Assembly (NCBI GenBank): GCA_002633025.1 | Contig: NMRB01000448.1 | Coordinates: forward strand, 156,952-220,951 | DNA: 64,000 nucleotides | Origin: Notospermus geniculatus | Lineage: Eukaryota; Nemertea; Pilidiophora; Heteronemertea; Lineidae | Direction of reading: 5' to 3' | Part shown: positions 44,029-55,139 of the stretch, piece after piece | How the letters are laid out: the number at the start of each line of letters is the position of its first letter | How positions within the stretch are numbered: the first letter of the stretch is position 1 | The notes under the pieces: generated by a model | Databases searched by the model: none | Seen by the model: only the letters and a program-made list of their open reading frames with translations | What the model was told of the DNA's origin: nothing | Translations under genes and position numbers: made by a program

Positions 44029-44659
44029 CCAAAGGCTATTAAGGTGTCTCAAAGAGTAAAGGCAATGCAATTTAAGTGAGAGTTTTCTCAAGTGCATTTA
44101 CTACGGACAATGACGGACATCCAGTCCTGTACGTCAGGTACAGTTACTTCGAAGACAAATTTTCGTGGCAGATGTCAATGAAATTTGCGTGGGAGGAAAA
44201 CAGACCCTACGCCAGACCTCCTGATGCTGTCTAGCACGTGAGCAAAAGTTAATATCCTAAGCACTCGGTCGGTGTAAGCAAACAAAACAACAGAGCAGCA
44301 AAACCCACTGGAGAAGCTTGCTGCAAAGTGTTCAAGAGTACTTCAGACTCCCCCGCACCAGTGGCAGACGCGCGCATCAACCTGTCATCATTGAAGTACA
44401 GACTGTCTGATGTTTGGGGCATCTGTTCAACATAGCTTCATCAAGCTTTAGGGACCAACGCAGTGGGAACATATGGACTCTCAACGTAGCGCTATCAGAG
44501 TGACACTGGTGCCTTTCCCCTCTAAGATTAAAGGTTTGGACCTACTCTCATGCAAGAGAGAGTGTGACCCTTTTTGGCAGAGTTTTCTCTGGGCCCTCTT
44601 GTTTTCTCCTACTCTAGTCCACTATTTCACCCAGCACTGACTAGACAACAGTCATTATT
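44029..44659. other. intergenic stretch, nothing recognised
   Basis: No coding motif or element with readable ends. Confidence 0.45.
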
Positions 44660-45140
44660 GGCCCTGGTAGGTAAGGAATAGGCCACCTCAAGCTACTTAG
44701 TACTTGTATCCCTCACTTTGATGGGGTCTTAAGGTACAAGGTACAAGGCATCATGGCTTACTATCCCATTTCTATGTTTCTGTCAGGGCCGAAGCCATAG
44801 CTGGCCCTGGCTTACTGTCCACGTGATGAACTGAAGAGCCAGGGATGATTAATCCCATTTACAGGCTGGATTGGAACCGGGGACCTGCCACTTGCATTTG
44901 TACGTTTCTGTCAGGGCCGAATCCATAGCATTATTGGCCCTGGTAAGTATGGAAGAGGCCATCTTAAGCTACTCATGTTCCTCACTTGGATGGGGTGTTT
45001 TACCTGCCCTTGCAAAGGCACAAGGTACAAGGCACCACGGCTTACTGTCCCATGTGACGGACTGAAGAGCCAGATTAATCTCATTGACAGGCTGGATTGG
45101 AACCGGGGACCTGCCGCTTGCTAGCAGACAATACCACTTC
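44660..45140 (-). mobile_element. SINE family 2, two tandem copies
   Basis: Two collinear copies abut (about 44660-44895 and 44910-45135). On the minus strand the more complete one has the B-box-like CCGGTTCCAATCCAGCCTGT, then CTCTTCAGTCCGTCACATGG, GCCTTTGCAAGGGCAGGTAA, CATCCAAGTGAGGAACATGA and AGGGCCAATAATGCTATGGA, ending CCCTGACAGAAACGTACAA. Single open frames here are chance. Confidence 0.75.
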
Positions 45141-45547
45141 TCTATCAGACAAGAGCTCCACCCTCCCCTTGTCCAACATGTCCAAAGACAGGGACTAGGG
45201 AGTGACAGATTCTCAATTTTCTCGCCAAATTCCCTGACATTCAATCCGTCCCCATCACGGTGTCAGATATAGAGAACTACGATCATGCGAAGGCGGTAAG
45301 AGCTATCACAATATCAATAAAAAATACATCCATAAAAATAGAAGGTTATCAGTGTTCCAATTATAGAGACTAGGAACAGTTGCCAAGGTATCAGTATTTT
45401 AGGATTACGCCAACGTCAACCACTCAGTATTGGAATTTCAAAAGTGCTTCTCACATGCCTCGCTGTCATATCAACATATCCACATGTATCATATGTCATG
45501 GTGCATGTTTGGCGCATGTTCCTAAAATGGGACGAACATACATACTC
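45141..45547. other. intergenic stretch, nothing recognised
   Basis: No conserved element recognised. Confidence 0.45.
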
Positions 45548-45597
45548 TACATGTACATGTACATGTACATACATGTACATGAAGTACATGAATTGTT
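45548..45597 (+). repeat. (ACATGT)n microsatellite
   Basis: TACATGTACATGTACATGTA continues imperfectly for about 50 bp; the self-complementary unit explains the mirrored open frames on both strands. Confidence 0.9.
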
Positions 45598-45604
45598 GGG
45601 GGGG

Positions 45605-45745
45605 GGCGCAGTGCAAACATCTGCGCCTGCCACCAAGGAGGTCCCGGGTTCGATCCCCAGTCTTTCAAGTGGCTCTATCTGGTAGAGACGGCGATCTCTC
45701 GTCGACATCGTAGGTTTCCTCCGGGGGCTCCAGTTTCCTCCTACA
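45605..45745 (+). mobile_element. tRNA-derived SINE, family 4
   Basis: A clear B box, CCGGGTTCGATCCCCAG, follows a degraded A-box region (GGGCGCAGTGCAAACATCTG). The body reads GGCGATCTCTCGTCGACATC and CCAGTTTCCTCCTAC. Part of the body (CAGTTTCCTCCTAC) also occurs near 12558. Confidence 0.65.
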
Positions 45746-47350
45746 TGTACATATTGTTAATACACGGTTTTACAACACAATAGCCGAAATGTACGTCTTT
45801 GCAGGATGTTGACAATGGTGGTGGACAGCAGTGATAAAAGTTCTAGTAAACTGATGATCATCTACGACAAAGGAAACAGGATTGAAAACCCCTGCTGTGC
45901 CTGACATGTGATTCCGTTCGGCGTTAAAGACAAAGGCCAACTTTATTTTGCACACAATGGTATTGGTATGAAGTAATTCCCAGTAGGCCTATAGGCCAAC
46001 TCAATCCAGGATGGTCTTGGATTTTAAGAACACTGAATTCGTAACGTGTCATGACTCACCAGATAACAAACCACACATATTCAGAACTTGAAAACTTCTG
46101 AGTGCTGATCATGCAAAACCAATACTGGAAACACGAGATCGTATTTTGGGAACTCACTACCATTCACCATGTTCACTGTGCTCATTCCGAGCCGAGCGAT
46201 GAGGTGTACGAAGCCATATGTACCAGTACAAGTGGAGCAAACCGAAAACACGGAACGCTGTACCTCTGGGCGAGCGAGATTGCCATGAGATAGAACTCCC
46301 TTCTTTCAAGGTTCAAGACAGATGACTCCGAAAACAGTTCATAAAGAAGATGCAAAATCCAAGATGGAAACCTGATTCGTGCTTTCAATGAAAATGTCAC
46401 TATCATCATTTTGAATAGCAACTTGGCAGACATGATACTCATGTAACTGAAAGACCTATCGATAATTCTATCTGAGGAGATCAAAAGTATCCGCTTACAC
46501 TACAGCCTGCTTTATCCCAGCGACAGGACACTGACATCTCTCACCGGCAGATAGTTCGGAAACCTGAGAAGGAACGGGCCTAGACTTACTTATTCCCGTG
46601 AAGAAATAGCTGAGATATTCTATGGCGACGGGGAATCTACATTGTATACTGACCCCCCCCCCCCAATCAAATGACTGTTATTTCCCTTCACATCACAGGA
46701 TTCACCCAAAATATACTCCCAATACAAAGCTCATTCATAATTTGGACGAAGTCCACTAAACCCACGCAATCAGTTTTTAACCCATTGCCAATAGTTTGCA
46801 TTTCTGTCCCAGTTGGAATAATTCTACCAATGGTTGCTATGGACAAAGCTAGTTGCTAGGAGATTGTAACTATGCCTATGTTTTCTAATATTGTAAGACT
46901 GAAAAACAGTGCATCATGATGACTGGAATGAACGAGAAAGATCTTTCAAGAGTCAATACAATGGAGAACAAACTGTGAAAATGATCACAGGAACACAGCA
47001 ACAAGTTGCTTTATCACATTACCTAGCAATGCAGATCTGTCATGTATACTAGCAACAGACACTAAACTGCTGCATCACGTCACCTAGCAACACTGGACAG
47101 TGTCATAACACACATAGCAACCGTACAAATTTGCATACCGTTGCTAAGCAACAAAGTCGCTCGGCAACAGTCACAAGTCCGGTCGCCTAGCATCACGGAA
47201 CAAATCAATGTAACACTCACAACCGTATCAATTCTTACATTGTTGCCCAGCAACAGAAGTGTCCATGTTGTGCAGTATCACCCATGAAACATACAAGTTG
47301 TGTCTATTTACTGCAGTGAAATTTACAAATTGACCTAAGTTTTGCCTAAT
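45746..47350. other. 3' flank of the second ELAV-like gene, no other gene recognised
   Basis: From about 46830 to 47340 words such as CTAGCAAC, AGCAACA and GTTGCT recur; this probably includes the 3' UTR of the minus-strand ELAV-like gene ending at 47351. Open frames near 46100-46480 on both strands lack recognisable motifs. Confidence 0.4.
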
Positions 47351-48358
47351 TCAAGTTTTCTTATTGTAATAAGATACCTGTAGTGGCTTATCTATCATGT
47401 AATATCGACCGTTCAGCGCCGCAATGGCGTTGTCCGCATCGTGACAATTTGCCATAGTGACGAATCCATAATTTTTACACATATTTTTGGCATGATCCCA
47501 AATCACATTGACCTTCAACACCCGACCGTACGCCGAGAACAACGACCACAACTGTCGCTCCTCAGCGTAGGGTCCAATATTATACACATACAAAGTATAA
47601 CCCTGATTGTCTCCGCCGTTTGCACAATAACTACCAGGGGGCGCTGGCATGCTCATTCCACCCATCATTGGATTGTAGCGATTTGGATAACGGAAGCCTT
47701 GATTTCTGATCGGACCGCCGAAGTATCCTCTAGGCGGTGGTGGTGGTGGATGCAACATAGGTGGCGGTCGCACTTTCTTAGCGTTCTCTTCGGCGAACTT
47801 GATATTGAGCGGTTCAGGTCCTCCAGGCAGCGTCTTCCCCATCATCATCTCCATGGCTCTCCCCGCCTGATCTCGTAATTCAAACAGCACGAATCCAACT
47901 CCCGTACACTCGCCGCTTTTGTTGGATAAAATCTTACAATTAATGATATTGCCATATTCCGAAAATAGCTCCTCTAAATCCATCGCGGTGATGTTTTTCG
48001 GCAAACCTCGGATGTACAGATTCGTTTGTTTACTTTGCTCCCCCTGGGGGCGAGCGAATGCAACTTTTAATCTCTTATGCTGGTATTCAAGGCCGTTTAG
48101 TCGCTCTATCGCCATTACAGCATCGCGATTATGATCATATTCTACGAATCCGAATCCGTAACTATACCCTGTACTGCGGTCACGTATAATTTTGGTTTTC
48201 GTGGCGTTGATCGGCCCAATCGCCGCAAACAAATCCCTAAACTCCTGATCGGAGAGTGTCTGAGGTACGTAATTCACGATAAGATTTGTGCGATTGTCCT
48301 CACCCGGGAACGCTACGACCTTGTCATGGTCCGCACTGTCTGTTTCCATGGCAGCCAT
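47351..48358 (-). CDS. ELAV/Hu-type RNA-binding protein, intronless
   Basis: An uninterrupted frame of 335 aa has three RRMs: RRM1 about 25-103 (LIVNYVPQ, YGFGFVEY), RRM2 about 113-192 (LYIRGLP, GVGFVLF) and RRM3 about 255-330 (LYVYNIG, KNYGFVTM). The hinge (198-250) is short and Pro/Met-rich and carries GGPIRNQGFRYPNRYNPM, close to a stretch in the linker of the 16562 paralogue. It probably binds AU- or U-rich RNA like other ELAV proteins. The chosen start (ATG at 48356-48358, AACATGG) is excellent; the upstream frame continues only to a non-ATG codon. A shorter alternative begins three codons later. Absence of introns across all three RRMs is unusual for the family and points to retroposition. 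Confidence 0.9.
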   Translation of the reverse strand: MAAMETDSADHDKVVAFPGEDNRTNLIVNYVPQTLSDQEFRDLFAAIGPINATKTKIIRDRSTGYSYGFGFVEYDHNRDAVMAIERLNGLEYQHKRLKVAFARPQGEQSKQTNLYIRGLPKNITAMDLEELFSEYGNIINCKILSNKSGECTGVGFVLFELRDQAGRAMEMMMGKTLPGGPEPLNIKFAEENAKKVRPPPMLHPPPPPPRGYFGGPIRNQGFRYPNRYNPMMGGMSMPAPPGSYCANGGDNQGYTLYVYNIGPYAEERQLWSLFSAYGRVLKVNVIWDHAKNMCKNYGFVTMANCHDADNAIAALNGRYYMIDKPLQVSYYNKKT

Positions 48359-50843
48359 GTTGAACGACGTCACTGAGATCACAAGTGAAGAAAAAGACGG
48401 CAAAATTTCGGTAATCCAAAGGGACACGGGTAGATAAAGTTCAAATCACAGCCACTGCCTTATTTCAGTCTGTTAAGAATCCACCAAGTTGCTTCATTCA
48501 AGCGACCGAGTGGTTGAGAATTGAGGTAACTTGTAGTTTTTGGACTAAAGTTCAGGTTCCAGATTATAATGTAATCAGGAAGTCTTTCACAGTGTGCAGG
48601 CTGATCACAGTATTGAGGTTAGGCGTTCTGGTGACATTAGTCTCCTGTCCTGTCCTTGAGCCTTCTTAAGGCGGGAAAAAAATTGAAAAAAAAGTTAAAA
48701 ATATATGTACGTGTGCTAACTGCCCATATTTACCACTAGAAAAGAGAACAAGAGACGGAGTTAGCATTAAAAGCAAGAGAAGCAATCAGTGAAAATATGG
48801 AAAAAATCCTTCCACCTTGAAATCAAAAGTCCAACCAAAAACGATTCTACTGTACAATACAATAACAAGACATTTTCACAAGTGCATATCGCCATTCCAG
48901 CAGACAGTACCAACATGACCGTTCAAAAGATTTTTCTGTAATAAGTTGAAAGATGGTCCCTAAATTCTCTCTCTGGCTGGAACATGCAGGCCTGGCCATG
49001 GAAGCTATTCTATGACTGTACGACATGCATGACATGGACCACAGTGGAAACTGAACAGTGATCTAACTCCACGTCATCACATGATTTCTTGTCCTCAGCA
49101 TTCAAGTTCAACTCAAGCCCATAGTAATGATTCAATTTTCAATCATGTGATGCCCCATCACATTGAGCTAGTTCTCACTCTCAATACGTGCTTGAAAATG
49201 TTGCTGAACGGGCTGAAACCGTGTGCGAACAGAGTGGACGTACCGGTACATGTACTGGCAACTTTTCACAGTGTTTTTACGAACTTCATGGATGGGAAGG
49301 GTGCTCCAGCACTTCGAGACACATTATTTTAGCCAACATTACACGTTCTAGCCCATTTTGAGAACTAGCACAATGTGACAGTACCTTTACCAACCACTGA
49401 AATTACTACTAGTATTGCAATAACAATATGGGTAGTCTGTAAAAATTTTCCGCTTTTTTGATCACACATACAAAACATGGGCAGGAGCAGGAGCAGGGGC
49501 AGCACAAATATTCTTCGGAGTTGAATGACATGAGAACTAACTATCTTTCTCGATATGATTTTGTGAACCTACTCAAAGGACAACATACATGTATCACCAA
49601 AGTGCTTGGTGGGGCAGTTCATCTTCAATGTCAACATGTCATCAGACTAGGATTTCAGGGGCACTCGATTTAACCCTGGGTTCCGGGTTAATGAAAATCC
49701 TGTCTACTGACTCAACTCCAAAGAATTTCTTTGCTACCCTGAAGACCATCATCAAAAGAGAACTTCAAAAAGTCTCTTTTATATGTTTCATACAAGAATT
49801 GAATTAGTAGGAGTTGCCTACACCAAGCTCAGCTCTGACCTGGCTGAGCTCCAATCAACAAGTGAGTGTGTGATGCTAGTTCATAAATAAAAGGAAAAGT
49901 CAAAATTCAAATGAAGGAAACCAAATGTGATGCGTGCACAAAGAACACACAGTGTGTGTTCTTTATGTGTTCTATAACGTTTGGTAATGGACGCCAAGAT
50001 GGCCTAGATTGGTATTTCTCAAATTCAGGCAGGCTTCAAATTAAAATGGAAGTCATTCAAAAATAATGTCTTACCGTACCGTATTGAAATAATTGAATGG
50101 GCAGAAATTTTGGAGATGTTCTGAAAATAAAAAATAGAAAAAAATTATGCCAGAGTTGCATAAAAATTTGGAAAATCTCCAGGCACTCAATGACAACATG
50201 GTCAGTAAAAGGGGCGGAGGAGGGGCATTTCACATTTTGTACAGTCACGAAATATATGCAAAGCATGTATTTCACCCTCTGATCAAGCTGCTTACATGTA
50301 GGCCTACCGTCCCACGCACAGACTGCTTCAAGATATTGATTTCAGTCAATGCTTACACGAGGCCTAGACAAATCACTTGTCTGCGTGAAGTGAGACAAAC
50401 CAGCTGAAGCTTCGATGAGATACATGTACCATACCTACCAGGGAAGGCATAGCAGGGGTCTATCTTCCCATCTTAGCCCAGCCCCTCAGTGATGGAACTA
50501 TTAATATAGGCCTAGGGTGACATGACTGCGGACAGGGTCAGGGTTCAAAGTTCATGACCATTTGGTCTAAAATGCGACATGGATTTTGCTCGGTGCGACA
50601 AAAAAATTGATGTTCTAATGCATTTTGTATTGTGTGCGACTTGATTTTTTGGCCTCTTTGACCAAAATCTGCTTTTTCAGAATATGAACTTTGATCCCTG
50701 GGGGTAGGCCTAGACTTAACTATGAACTGTAACATTGAAGCATGAAATGGAACTCAAAAAGTCTGCAGTGCCTGCCCTACTGGCCTAGGGTAGGGGATCA
50801 ACTAAAATCTACCTAGCACCCCACAACAGACCATGACAATAGA
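48359..50843. other. intergenic stretch, no gene recognised
   Basis: This includes the 5' flank of the ELAV-like gene, but no TATA box or CpG island is obvious. Nothing with conserved coding character was seen. A small inverted repeat ACACACAGTGTGTGT lies near 49947. Confidence 0.4.
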
Positions 50844-50994
50844 CCCCTTTCGAAAGTCTTCAGCGGGTAATAACAACATCCTCACCCCAGGTCAAAATGT
50901 GAATGATGTACGTACTTTCATATAGATTGTTTGAATTTTGACCTGGCTGGGGTGAGGATTGATTGTTTACCCGCTGAAGACTTTCGAAAGGGGC
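50844..50994. mobile_element. palindromic element (CCCCTTTCGAAAGTC)
   Basis: CCCCTTTCGAAAGTCTTCAG plus CGGGTAA and CCTCACCCCAGGTCAAAAT pair with ATTTTGACCTGGCTGGGGTG plus TTACCCG and CTGAAGACTTTCGAAAGGGG. Arms of about 60 bp with a short loop. Confidence 0.85.
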
Positions 50995-51142
50995 CTAGGC
51001 CTAGGCCTATTAGGCCTAGGCCCCCTAATGGATAGAAGCTCGTGAGGTACATGTGTAAATAACTTGCACTTAAACCATGACTGAAAGCTTCTTGGGGCGT
51101 ATTCAAATCCTCGTTCTTGACCACACTCATGCTGACCTAGTA

Positions 51143-51330
51143 AGTTCATGTAGTTGTTGACTTAACTCGAGAACGGCAGTCTCGAACGCAACTCGATTCG
51201 GGCCAAGAACATGTTCTTCTCAACCCTCCGCTGGAGTGAGATGAACATATTCTTGACCCGACACGGGTTGGCATTCTCGGCGTTCGAGACTGCCGTTCTC
51301 GAGTTGAGTCCGCAACTAATTACATGAACT
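51143..51330. mobile_element. inner foldback 1 (AGTTCATGTA)
   Basis: Arms of about 48 bp: AGTTCATGTAGTTGTTGACT, CTCGAGAACGGCAGTCTCGA at left; TCGAGACTGCCGTTCTCGAG, TTACATGAACT at right. The centre also carries GAACATGTTCTT. Confidence 0.85.
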
Positions 51331-51335
51331 CCAGG

Positions 51336-51450
51336 CCTTTCCGTTTGAGGGGAGCTACAATGTGCAAGTGCCTCGCAAACAATACTTTTTAATAGAATTT
51401 CTATTGTTTGCGAGGCGCATGCACATTTTAGCTCCCCTGAAACGGAAAGG
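51336..51450. mobile_element. inner foldback 2 (CCTTTCCGTTT)
   Basis: CCTTTCCGTTTGAGGGGAGC, CTCGCAAACAATA pair with TATTGTTTGCGAG, GCTCCCCTGAAACGGAAAGG. Arms of about 49 bp, loop about 15 bp. Confidence 0.9.
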
Positions 51451-51497
51451 TTCGGTCAGCACAAGAGTGTGGTCATGCCGATTCGAATACGCCCTTA

Positions 51498-53773
51498 GAC
51501 TCCAGCAGCTGTTTCATAATTCAGCCCTTCTCAGCACTTGTGATGTTGAATTTGCCATTCCCTGTACATTATGTACACTCCCTGTACATTGATGTACAAG
51601 AAGCATAGGCCTACATACACCGACTGTACAAAATGCACGAAGACACTTCCTCACTTTCAATCGATTTCAGAACCCAAGAAAATTTCTGGGCCTACAGTTG
51701 TACAAGCATAATAGACAAACAAGACTGGTAATTCATCATGAGAGATGCATAAAAAAGAATTTACACGCAGTAATCAACTCCATTTCTTCGTCAAATTGAT
51801 GACAGACGGGTCAGAAAAATTCGTCTCGAATGCCAGACAGCATGTCGCAACACAGAAACCAGACGGAGACGCAGGAAACCGAGACACTTTTTCAAAGCGA
51901 GAATTCAGAATGAATACACAACTCATGAATGAAAGAATCGACTCAAAATACTCCTCTAAGTCTTTTCTAAGTGCTTGGCCACTTTCACGGTATTTGCTTT
52001 TCAATATCTTGCTTATTTTTCCTCTGAAATGTACCTACCCGTCGCGAACCGGCGAGAAAAAGATGGCCGACACGTGTGAGCTCTTCGATTTGTTAGTGTT
52101 GTCTTCCGCCGCTAGGGGGATTGGCAAGTCTCATGTACAAGTTACTTTAGTAGTTGAGAGGTGGGAAATTCAAGTTGCATACTTTGTTGCACAAAACTAA
52201 AGTGTCAAATTGCAACCAAAAGGAATAAAAAGTAGAGAATTACTTTTGAAAGACTTAAAATTTTGTCAGGATTTTGCAATCAGTCACAATTTTACGAGTA
52301 AATTTTGTGACTCCAAACCCCCTGGCCGTAAACCCCGTTTTTTCGAACAACCCCCACCCCCATTTTTTACAATCCATTGAAAAAAGCTTTGTGATCACTC
52401 CACGGCAACAAAAAATTCATCTGTTCTGGTGTTACTTCAGGGTTGGCCGGATCCTTTCTCCAAGGGTCTGAGTCAAGGGCTGCCCCTCAGGACAATTACC
52501 CCAGCCTGGCACCAGATAATTCCCAAAGAACAATGCCCAAGGAAAATTGAGAAAACAATACAAAGCAAAGATTTTGGGCAGCGTTTTGTAAAGATTTCAT
52601 GAAGGAGGGGCAATTTTCCAGGGGGGATTATCTGGGGGCATTGTCCTTAGGGGTGGTCTGGGGCATTTTAACTGTCGCCGGGTGACAATTCTCTCGTTAC
52701 TGGTCTAACTTGATGTTTGTGTTCTAGTTCGAAGTGGGCAGGTCTGACCAAACCTCAGTGGTGCCACCTATTGTCAACTACTGGTACTAACAAATCAGAT
52801 AAACAAACTGTAATGTTTACATTTTGGACTAGAGGCCCTTTAAATGACTTCCAGGTTGGTGAATCACATTATAGGGTTTACCCTTTTCGTTATTTTCCTG
52901 GTGGTGGCATCCTCCATTCCCCACCAAAGGGTTTGCCTCCCCTTTCTACTTACTACTCTATTTTCTGCTGCAGTTACTTTATCCTGTCCTGGCAATGATT
53001 GGGTGTAACATATGTCAGTGCACCTGCTGGTCACTGTTTCCCTTCCATTTCAGAAACACCAGAAAACAGATGATGCATCACTTTGCATGTCCCTTGTTGT
53101 CAAGTCGTGCTCACACTGTCAGTCTATTGTAGGGGAACACTGGTAGACTGGCAACAACTACAGATGCTACACCAGTATCGTTTTTGAGTCAGTACTTTTT
53201 ACATGTAGGTTCAATGAAAACAACAAAACTAACTTAAAATCAGGACAGATTAACTTTTATTTCTTTACTACTTATTAATTTTCACAAATGTACAGAACAA
53301 TGCGTATATAATTTTATACCAAACAATCATATTATTTAAATTAAAAGCATTTTGATAAATTGCTCATCATTCTCAACCTTTATTAATTACACTACTCGTT
53401 AATTTAATTACATGATCTAGCAGAGTGTAATTCAAAGAATATACAGTGAAGATCTAAGGGACGAAGACGCTCAGAATGGAAAACAATCTAGACAGCAGGT
53501 AATATGTAATTACTATTGCTAAATTTCAATAAGGCTGGCAGTCTAAAAAGTTTTACTCTGAAAAGTTTTACCCAATAACTGCAAATTGACAGAAATATTC
53601 TGTTGTACTCATCTTGTTTATGTACATTGTATTGCAAAAGAGGAATAAATCATTATGTTACATATTTTTGATAAATTGACATCTATGATTTTTTCTAACG
53701 ATTTCAGGCAAAACAGGATTCCACGACAAGTGCCACACTGGCAGTGTGCCATGCGCCCCCTGGTGAAGCTTGG
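51498..53773. other. intergenic stretch, no gene recognised
   Basis: A 151-codon open frame at 51745-52200 contains AAGATGGCCGACACG, a good start context at about 52062, but the peptide matches no family I know. A loose foldback lies at about 52490-52690 (GACAATnnCCCC...GGGGCATTGTCC). The stretch 53220-53700 is AT-rich. Confidence 0.4.
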
Positions 53774-53776
53774 TTA

Positions 53777-54114
53777 GGCCCCCCAAAAAAATTGTCTGTT
53801 TCTTGTCCAGCAACTCAGCGAAAATTGATGCGGGCATGCGAATTTTTTTTTGTTTTCAAATAATTTTTCACCGTTTTCTTCATGGATGGGGGGAAATACC
53901 ACCAGCAAACTATCTCTCTACATGTTTAAAGCACAGATTTCATGAACAATAAAGATGATTTCAAGTGATGAAGCATTTCTGTGCATTGTATAGAAGGCGC
54001 TGTGTAAGCAAAGTGGGAAAAGTTGGAATTGGTGAGAAAAAACAAATTTCGATGCGGAGGGTCTGGGAATGACGCGGGCGCGGACAAGAAACAAATACTT
54101 TATTTTTTTTGGCC
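53777..54114 (+). mobile_element. PIF/Harbinger-like MITE, copy 2
   Basis: The 338-bp element has ends GGCCCCCCAAAAAAATTGTC and ACTTTATTTTTTTTGGCC, flanked by TTA at 53774-53776 and 54115-54117. It is collinear with 6257-6563, including TTGTCCAGCAACTCAGC and GCATTTCTGTGCATTGTATA. Confidence 0.87.
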
Positions 54115-54357
54115 TTAGTGGTCCTTCATGACGGGTAGTAGAAAATCACGAAGAATTTGGTGTAGAAAATTGTCATGTTTGTCATTGAAAACTTTCCGTT
54201 TTATTTCAGCAGTTTGGCAGAACAACTAATTCATGATAAATAGAAATGATGAATTAAAATTGATAATTTTTTGTCACCCTGAGCAATATCAGTAAATGCC
54301 TGTGAAACTACAAAGAGACAATTCAGACCGATTAGGAAATCAACAAGGTCAGGCCTA

Positions 54358-54603
54358 TAGACCGTTCTCAAATTGACGTTAATGACAAAGATTTGGGCTA
54401 CTTCCACCGAAATCTCAACCATAACCTCGATCTGAAGCTGAATGACGTGACGTAGACAACCCCACGACAGTGACATCGATGACGTTGCACCAGGGTCAAT
54501 CATTGCTAAATCATGGATGGCGTCACGTCACCCAGTTTCAGATCGAGGTTCTGGTTGTGATTTCGTGGAAAGTGCGCAGATCTGCGAATTTGAGAATCGT
54601 CTA
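54358..54603. mobile_element. TAGAC foldback MITE, copy 3
   Basis: TAGACCGTTCTCAAATTGAC at left and AATTTGAGAATCGTCTA at right; the interior is collinear with 18592-18842. Confidence 0.85.
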
Positions 54604-54803
54604 TGAGAAATTTTACAGACAGCTGCATTGAAATTGAAATTTGAATTTTATTTTATTTTTGAGAGATTTCATCATTTTGATTGATAGAAAACACAACAAA
54701 TTGCAATAACCAAGTCACAAGACAGGTTTTGATAAATATTTGGCTTTGCTGACGAGTGAAAATGCTGGCAAAGTCTGACACCAAGCAAGGGTAGAATTTC
54801 TAT

Positions 54804-54962
54804 CAGTGGCGGATCCACAATTTCTGAAAAGAGGGGGCGCACTGTGCCAGAAACATTGAAATCTGCGGTGAATTTCAATGATTTGCTTCAAATTTCAGAA
54901 TTTTACGGTCGATTTTACAGATTTGTTGGCCGAAAGGGGGTGCGCCCCCGGATCCGCGCCTG
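54804..54962 (+). mobile_element. CAGGG/GGATCC MITE with TCTAT target duplication
   Basis: The 159-bp element has ends CAGTGGCGGATCC and GGATCCGCGCCTG, flanked by TCTAT at 54799-54803 and 54963-54967. It is the cleanest copy of the family. Confidence 0.93.
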
Positions 54963-55139
54963 TCTATGGCCAACACATCACCAGTAAAGCATTGGTTCAT
55001 GTGGTGACATGGGAGCGAGCGCTCAGAGCCACTTATTACCTCAGGGTGCATCGGCGCCAGTGGATTCTGTTGTATAGAAAATGCACAGACGCAATTTTGG
55101 ACCCTTTCTACTGAGATGCGACGCAAGAATTTCTGATAT

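Larger units (their letters stand above)
51094..51497. mobile_element. outer foldback carrying two inner foldbacks
   Basis: The outer arms are 51094-51139 (GGGGCGTATTCAAATC, GACCACACTCATGCTGAC) and 51455-51497 (GTCAGCACAAGAGTGTGGTC, GATTCGAATACGCCC). Inside are two further independent palindromes, at 51143-51330 and 51336-51450. Confidence 0.85.

Noticed and set aside
46102-46484. Overlapping open frames on both strands near 46.1-46.5 kb
   Set aside because: Both look protein-like in composition but neither shows a recognisable motif, and no splice-supported neighbours were found.
47441-47878. 145-codon plus-strand open frame
   Set aside because: Antisense shadow of the second ELAV-like gene with no family motif.
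51745-52200. 151-codon open frame, with an internal ATGGCCGAC start
   Set aside because: No recognisable domain and no supporting splice structure. It could be a first exon of an unknown gene, but that cannot be supported.
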